Of a stretch of DNA of 8,070 bases, positions 6,525 through 8,070 are shown piece by piece. Source of the stretch: Promethearchaeota archaeon (lineage in GTDB: Archaea; Asgardarchaeota; Lokiarchaeia; Sigynarchaeales; SOKP01). Under the pieces are notes generated by a model. The model had not been told where the DNA came from and did not search any database. It was given only the letters and a program-made list of their open reading frames with translations. Where the stretch lies: NCBI GenBank assembly GCA_016839655.1, contig JAEOTW010000351.1:1-8070 (forward strand), given 5' to 3'. Every line of letters starts with the position of its first letter. The stretch's first letter is position 1. The position numbers and the translations under genes were made by a program.

Positions 6525-6539
6525 TATAAAATTGATGTT

Positions 6540-6548
6540 GGAGGTAAT
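6540..6548 (+). promoter_or_regulatory. near-perfect Shine-Dalgarno
   Basis: GGAGGTAAT is the closest match to the archaeal anti-SD complement (GGAGGTGAT) in the window and lies 5 nt before the ATG of a 29-codon frame. The other genes here have only partial sites, so this one marks the mini-ORF as probably translated. Confidence 0.65.
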
Positions 6549-6553
6549 AAAAA

Positions 6554-6643
6554 ATGAGCATAAAACAGATTGAAGAAAAGACAAGATTAATAATCATAAC
6601 GAGAGATCTTGAAAAATATCATTCGAGATATATTTCTTATTAA
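6554..6643 (+). CDS. 29-aa mini-ORF with strong ribosome site
   Basis: The frame reads MSIKQIEEKTRLIIITRDL and then a short tail ending RYISY before TAA. It has an amphipathic, helix-like start and no cysteines. The GGAGGTAAT site upstream is the main support. It lies 29 nt after the basic 72-aa gene and ahead of the zinc ribbons, so it is probably on the same transcript. It may be a real microprotein or a leader peptide. A T9 run follows its stop by 4 nt, which could end or thin out transcription before the zinc ribbons. No homology recognised. Confidence 0.5.
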   Translation: MSIKQIEEKTRLIIITRDLEKYHSRYISY

Positions 6644-6647
6644 AACC

Positions 6648-6656
6648 TTTTTTTTT
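6648..6656 (+). terminator. T9 tract, possible partial terminator
   Basis: Nine T residues follow the mini-ORF stop by 4 nt. In archaea such a run can stop RNA polymerase, but the zinc ribbon starts only 31 nt later with no clear promoter of its own, so read-through is probable. Confidence 0.35.
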
Positions 6657-6686
6657 CCTATTAAATTAAAATGGAGAGTGAAAAGA

Positions 6687-6827
6687 TTGGCCAAAATATT
6701 AATAAATTGTAGAAAATGTGGAAAAGAGATAAAACTTGACTTGGAAGACACAACAGCGCTATGTAGAAAATGTCGGAAGAGTCCTTTAGTTCATAATGCA
6801 AAAACAACTAGATTTTTTGAGTTTTAA
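6687..6827 (+). CDS. small zinc-ribbon protein (46 aa)
   Basis: A zinc ribbon with CRKCGKEIKL, then a 14-residue spacer and CRKC (Cys8, 11, 26, 29), able to bind one zinc ion. A basic/aromatic C-terminal tail (SPLVHNAKTTRFFEF) follows. The frame is open back to a TTG at 6609, but the chosen TTG at 6687 has GGAG (6673-6676) at good spacing, and its MAKILINC start aligns with the MPKRIRVPC start of the next gene; the upstream extension reads through a T9 run and looks noncoding. It is a paralogue of the 32-aa ribbon 63 nt downstream. Such ribbons can bind nucleic acid or bridge proteins. Which applies here is unknown. Confidence 0.75.
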   Translation: MAKILINCRKCGKEIKLDLEDTTALCRKCRKSPLVHNAKTTRFFEF

Positions 6828-6890
6828 ATAATTAGATAAGAGTTATTATAAATAAAAAAAAAATGAGAATAAAAAAAGAGAGGGATAAAT

Positions 6891-6989
6891 ATGCCAAAAA
6901 GAATAAGGGTACCTTGTATGAAATGTGGTAAAGAGATAAAGTTAAATTTTGACGAGTCACGGGCAATTTGTAGTCATTGTGGCAGATAA
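6891..6989 (+). CDS. very small zinc-ribbon protein (32 aa), paralogue of its neighbour
   Basis: Starts MPKRIRVPCMKCGKEIKL and ends CSHCGR. Cys9, 12, 27 and 30 have the same CxxC-x14-CxxC spacing as the 46-aa gene upstream, and both share CGKEIKL, so the pair arose by duplication. The protein stops two residues after its last cysteine, close to the minimum for a zinc ribbon. The ATG has GAGAGGGAT (6878-6886) as ribosome site. A hairpin terminator follows 5 nt after the stop, marking it as the last gene of the cassette. Conserved cysteines at fixed spacing make coding very likely despite the length. Confidence 0.8.
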   Translation: MPKRIRVPCMKCGKEIKLNFDESRAICSHCGR

Positions 6990-6994
6990 TATTC

Positions 6995-7027
6995 GAGAGA
7001 TTTGTTAAATCTCTCAAAATTTTTTTT
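6995..7027 (+). terminator. perfect 9-bp hairpin plus T8
   Basis: GAGAGATTT (6995-7003) pairs exactly with AAATCTCTC (7007-7015) around a 3-nt loop and is followed by T8 (7020-7027). It lies 5 nt after the stop of the 32-aa zinc ribbon. It has the form of a bacterial intrinsic terminator, though in archaea the T-run alone may be enough. Confidence 0.75.
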
Positions 7028-7069
7028 ATTTTTTAATTAATTATGCTTGCTTTCTTTTCCATTCCATAG

Positions 7070-7105
7070 TTAAGGGGTGAGATTTTATCTCGCCCTTTAA
7101 TTTTT
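7070..7105 (+). ncRNA. 14-bp hairpin with G-U pairs and T5 tail (terminator or structured RNA)
   Basis: Positions 7070-7083 pair with 7087-7100 around a TTT loop. Twelve pairs are Watson-Crick and two are G-U wobbles in plus-strand RNA; on the minus strand the same two become A-C mismatches, so folding favours plus-strand RNA. The stem is GC-rich (AGGGGTGAGAT arm) compared with its surroundings and is followed by T5. It could be a second terminator, the 3' end of a small RNA, or a processing site. In the rest of 6990-7303 there is no gene; I see only AT-rich DNA and a weak GTGAT/ATCAC pair (7142-7146, 7159-7163). Confidence 0.5.
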
Positions 7106-7257
7106 GAATTTAATTGAGATTCTAAGATAACTTAATTTTATGTGATAATTAATCCCCCATCACTTTATAATTGCGATTTCTCTAAAAATCATCAATTACA
7201 TACTAAGATTTATATTGATAAAAAGGATAAAATGAATAATTATAGAAATATCAATTA

Positions 7258-7265
7258 TTTATACA
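7258..7265 (+). promoter_or_regulatory. candidate TATA box for the membrane protein
   Basis: TTTATACA lies about 39 nt before the ATG at 7304, predicting a short leader. Another candidate, TTTATATT, is at 7209-7216. Neither has a distinctive upstream element, and no copy of the ACTTCA palindrome is present. Confidence 0.3.
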
Positions 7266-7303
7266 TTTTTTCAAAATTAACATAACTCATTTTGGGATTG
7301 GTT

Positions 7304-7849
7304 ATGAGAGAAGAACTTGATTATAAACATATAAAACGCTTGTTTATAAGTGCTTTTACTTATAACTTCATTTTTTTAATCAGTCTTAGCTTATTTAATC
7401 GTCGTTTATATATCCCGATGTTAATTTTTTATATGTTCCTGATATTTATGATTTCATTTCTTACAGAGATTATTGTAATTAAATTGTTTTTAAGAGAAAA
7501 CAAACCAGAGGAAACCTACACGAATTTCTACATATCTGTGTTTTTTGCAAATCTTCTAGCTTTTCCTCCTAAGCAAGTTATAACCTTTATTTTTTTTCCG
7601 ACAGTAATAGTATATGAAAATCGAACTTTTATTTTGGTTATATCTATTTTAATAGAAGTAATTCCAATTATATTAAAATGTTTCATAAACTTAAAAATCT
7701 ACAGAGAATTCAATAGAATTTCTTTTTTTGAATATGAGGTTGAAAATCAGACAATTATAACATTTTCCATCATTGCAAATGTAATATCGGCAGGATTAGA
7801 ATTGATTGTATTATATGGTTTAGCTAGTGCCGTGATGACGATAACCTAA
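7304..7849 (+). CDS. multi-pass membrane protein of unknown function
   Basis: A 181-aa integral membrane protein. After a charged start (MREELDYKHIKR) there are about five hydrophobic stretches: 13-31, 35-63, 75-105 (interrupted by AFPPKQ), 107-129 and 150-178. The loop at 64-74 is charged (RENKPEETYT) and another at 131-149 carries REF and EYEVEN. No catalytic or transport motif is evident. The frame can also start at TTG 7292 or 7298; I prefer the ATG, which has GGGAT (7294-7298) at short spacing. It follows the zinc-ribbon cassette but is separated by two terminator-like hairpins and about 300 nt, so it is probably a separate unit. Confidence 0.75.
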   Translation: MREELDYKHIKRLFISAFTYNFIFLISLSLFNRRLYIPMLIFYMFLIFMISFLTEIIVIKLFLRENKPEETYTNFYISVFFANLLAFPPKQVITFIFFPTVIVYENRTFILVISILIEVIPIILKCFINLKIYREFNRISFFEYEVENQTIITFSIIANVISAGLELIVLYGLASAVMTIT

Positions 7850-7994
7850 CTCATTTAAGTATTTTGGTATAATTTTACCATAGAAACATTACAACTTATC
7901 CTAAAATATCTGAGATTTAAAACAAAAATTTAAATGGAGAAAGAGGAAAATATCTTCTAATTATAGAGAAAACCAAAAAACAAATTGTTGTATT

Positions 7995-8070
7995 TTGAAG
8001 AAAATTAATATAATTAGTGTGAATATTGCGTTATTCTTCGTATTACTAATTTTAATAATTCCTCGTGTTA
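7995..8070 (+). CDS. 5' end of a protein with N-terminal hydrophobic anchor (cut by window edge)
   Basis: From a TTG the frame reads MKKINIISVNIALFFVLLIL followed by IIPRV and runs off the window with no stop. Two lysines then a long hydrophobic stretch are typical of a signal peptide or membrane anchor. No good ribosome site is visible; AATTTAAAT at 7927-7935 could be a TATA box. The frame stays open upstream of the TTG without an ATG, so the start is uncertain. The rest of 7850-7994 shows no gene. Confidence 0.4.
   Translation, partial: MKKINIISVNIALFFVLLILIIPRV

Noticed and set aside
6609..6686. 26-residue N-terminal extension of the 46-aa zinc ribbon from TTG 6609
   Set aside because: There is no ribosome site, it overlaps the mini-ORF and runs through the T9 tract, while TTG 6687 has GGAG at good spacing and aligns with the paralogue start.
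6863..6931. 22-codon ATG frame overlapping the 32-aa zinc ribbon
   Set aside because: It is preceded only by an A-run with no ribosome site, is in a different frame and has no recognisable motif.
6832..7017. 61-codon open frame on the minus strand
   Set aside because: It overlaps the 32-aa zinc ribbon and its terminator and owes its hydrophobic end to the A-rich run at 6850-6880; the cysteine spacing supports the plus-strand gene instead.
7865..7880. TGGTA/TACCA hairpin after the membrane protein gene as terminator
   Set aside because: It has only five base pairs and no T-run follows; too weak to call.
1..8070. tRNA, rRNA, CRISPR array, insertion sequence
   Set aside because: Reading both strands I found no tRNA-like cloverleaf, no evenly spaced direct repeats and no transposase or terminal inverted repeats.

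Overview
This window looks like a piece of a low-GC archaeal chromosome. Several signals agree: TATA-like boxes ahead of genes, oligo-T tracts after stop codons, a mix of ATG and TTG starts, weak GGTGA-type ribosome sites, small zinc-ribbon proteins, and a large protein that joins winged-helix domains to TPRs. A long wHTH-TPR protein in such an AT-rich background is reminiscent of Asgard (Lokiarchaeia-like) genomes. That placement is inference, since no rRNA or marker gene is present.

Layout. Positions 1-413 hold no intact gene: there is a possible decayed minus-strand reading frame (5-181), an operator-promoter module (220-273), a 12-bp palindrome and a pair of competing leader hairpins. This region leads into a TTG-started winged-helix protein (414-1358). 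Next come a thioredoxin (1511-1918), with repeated AGTTGTGA sites in its upstream region, and a cysteine-tailed HTH regulator (1980-2453). A two-gene minus-strand operon converges on that regulator. Its first gene is a 987-aa protein with N-terminal winged helices and C-terminal TPRs (6125-3162). Its second gene is a radical-SAM-like protein that has lost the iron-sulfur cysteine motif (3138-2476). Divergent from the operon, a second copy of the 5' operator-promoter module (6196-6249) reads into a string of very small genes: a 72-aa basic protein, a 29-aa mini-ORF with a near-perfect Shine-Dalgarno, and two related zinc ribbons of 46 and 32 aa. A hairpin terminator and a second, longer hairpin follow. 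The window ends with a multi-pass membrane protein (7304-7849) and the first codons of a protein with an N-terminal hydrophobic anchor (7995-8070, cut by the window edge).

How the parts may work together. The best signal in the window is that the promoter at 220-273 and the promoter at 6196-6249 share one architecture: a direct ACTTCA half-site, then the inverted repeat ACTTCA-N2-TGAAGT, then CGAA, then a TATA box, all with identical spacing (41 of 54 positions identical by hand count). This ties the winged-helix gene at 414 to the zinc-ribbon cassette, and possibly to the divergent TPR/radical-SAM-like operon, as one small regulon. A natural hypothesis is that one of the local winged-helix proteins binds these sites. 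The thioredoxin and the cysteine-tailed regulator may be a separate redox-linked unit using the AGTTGTGA sites.
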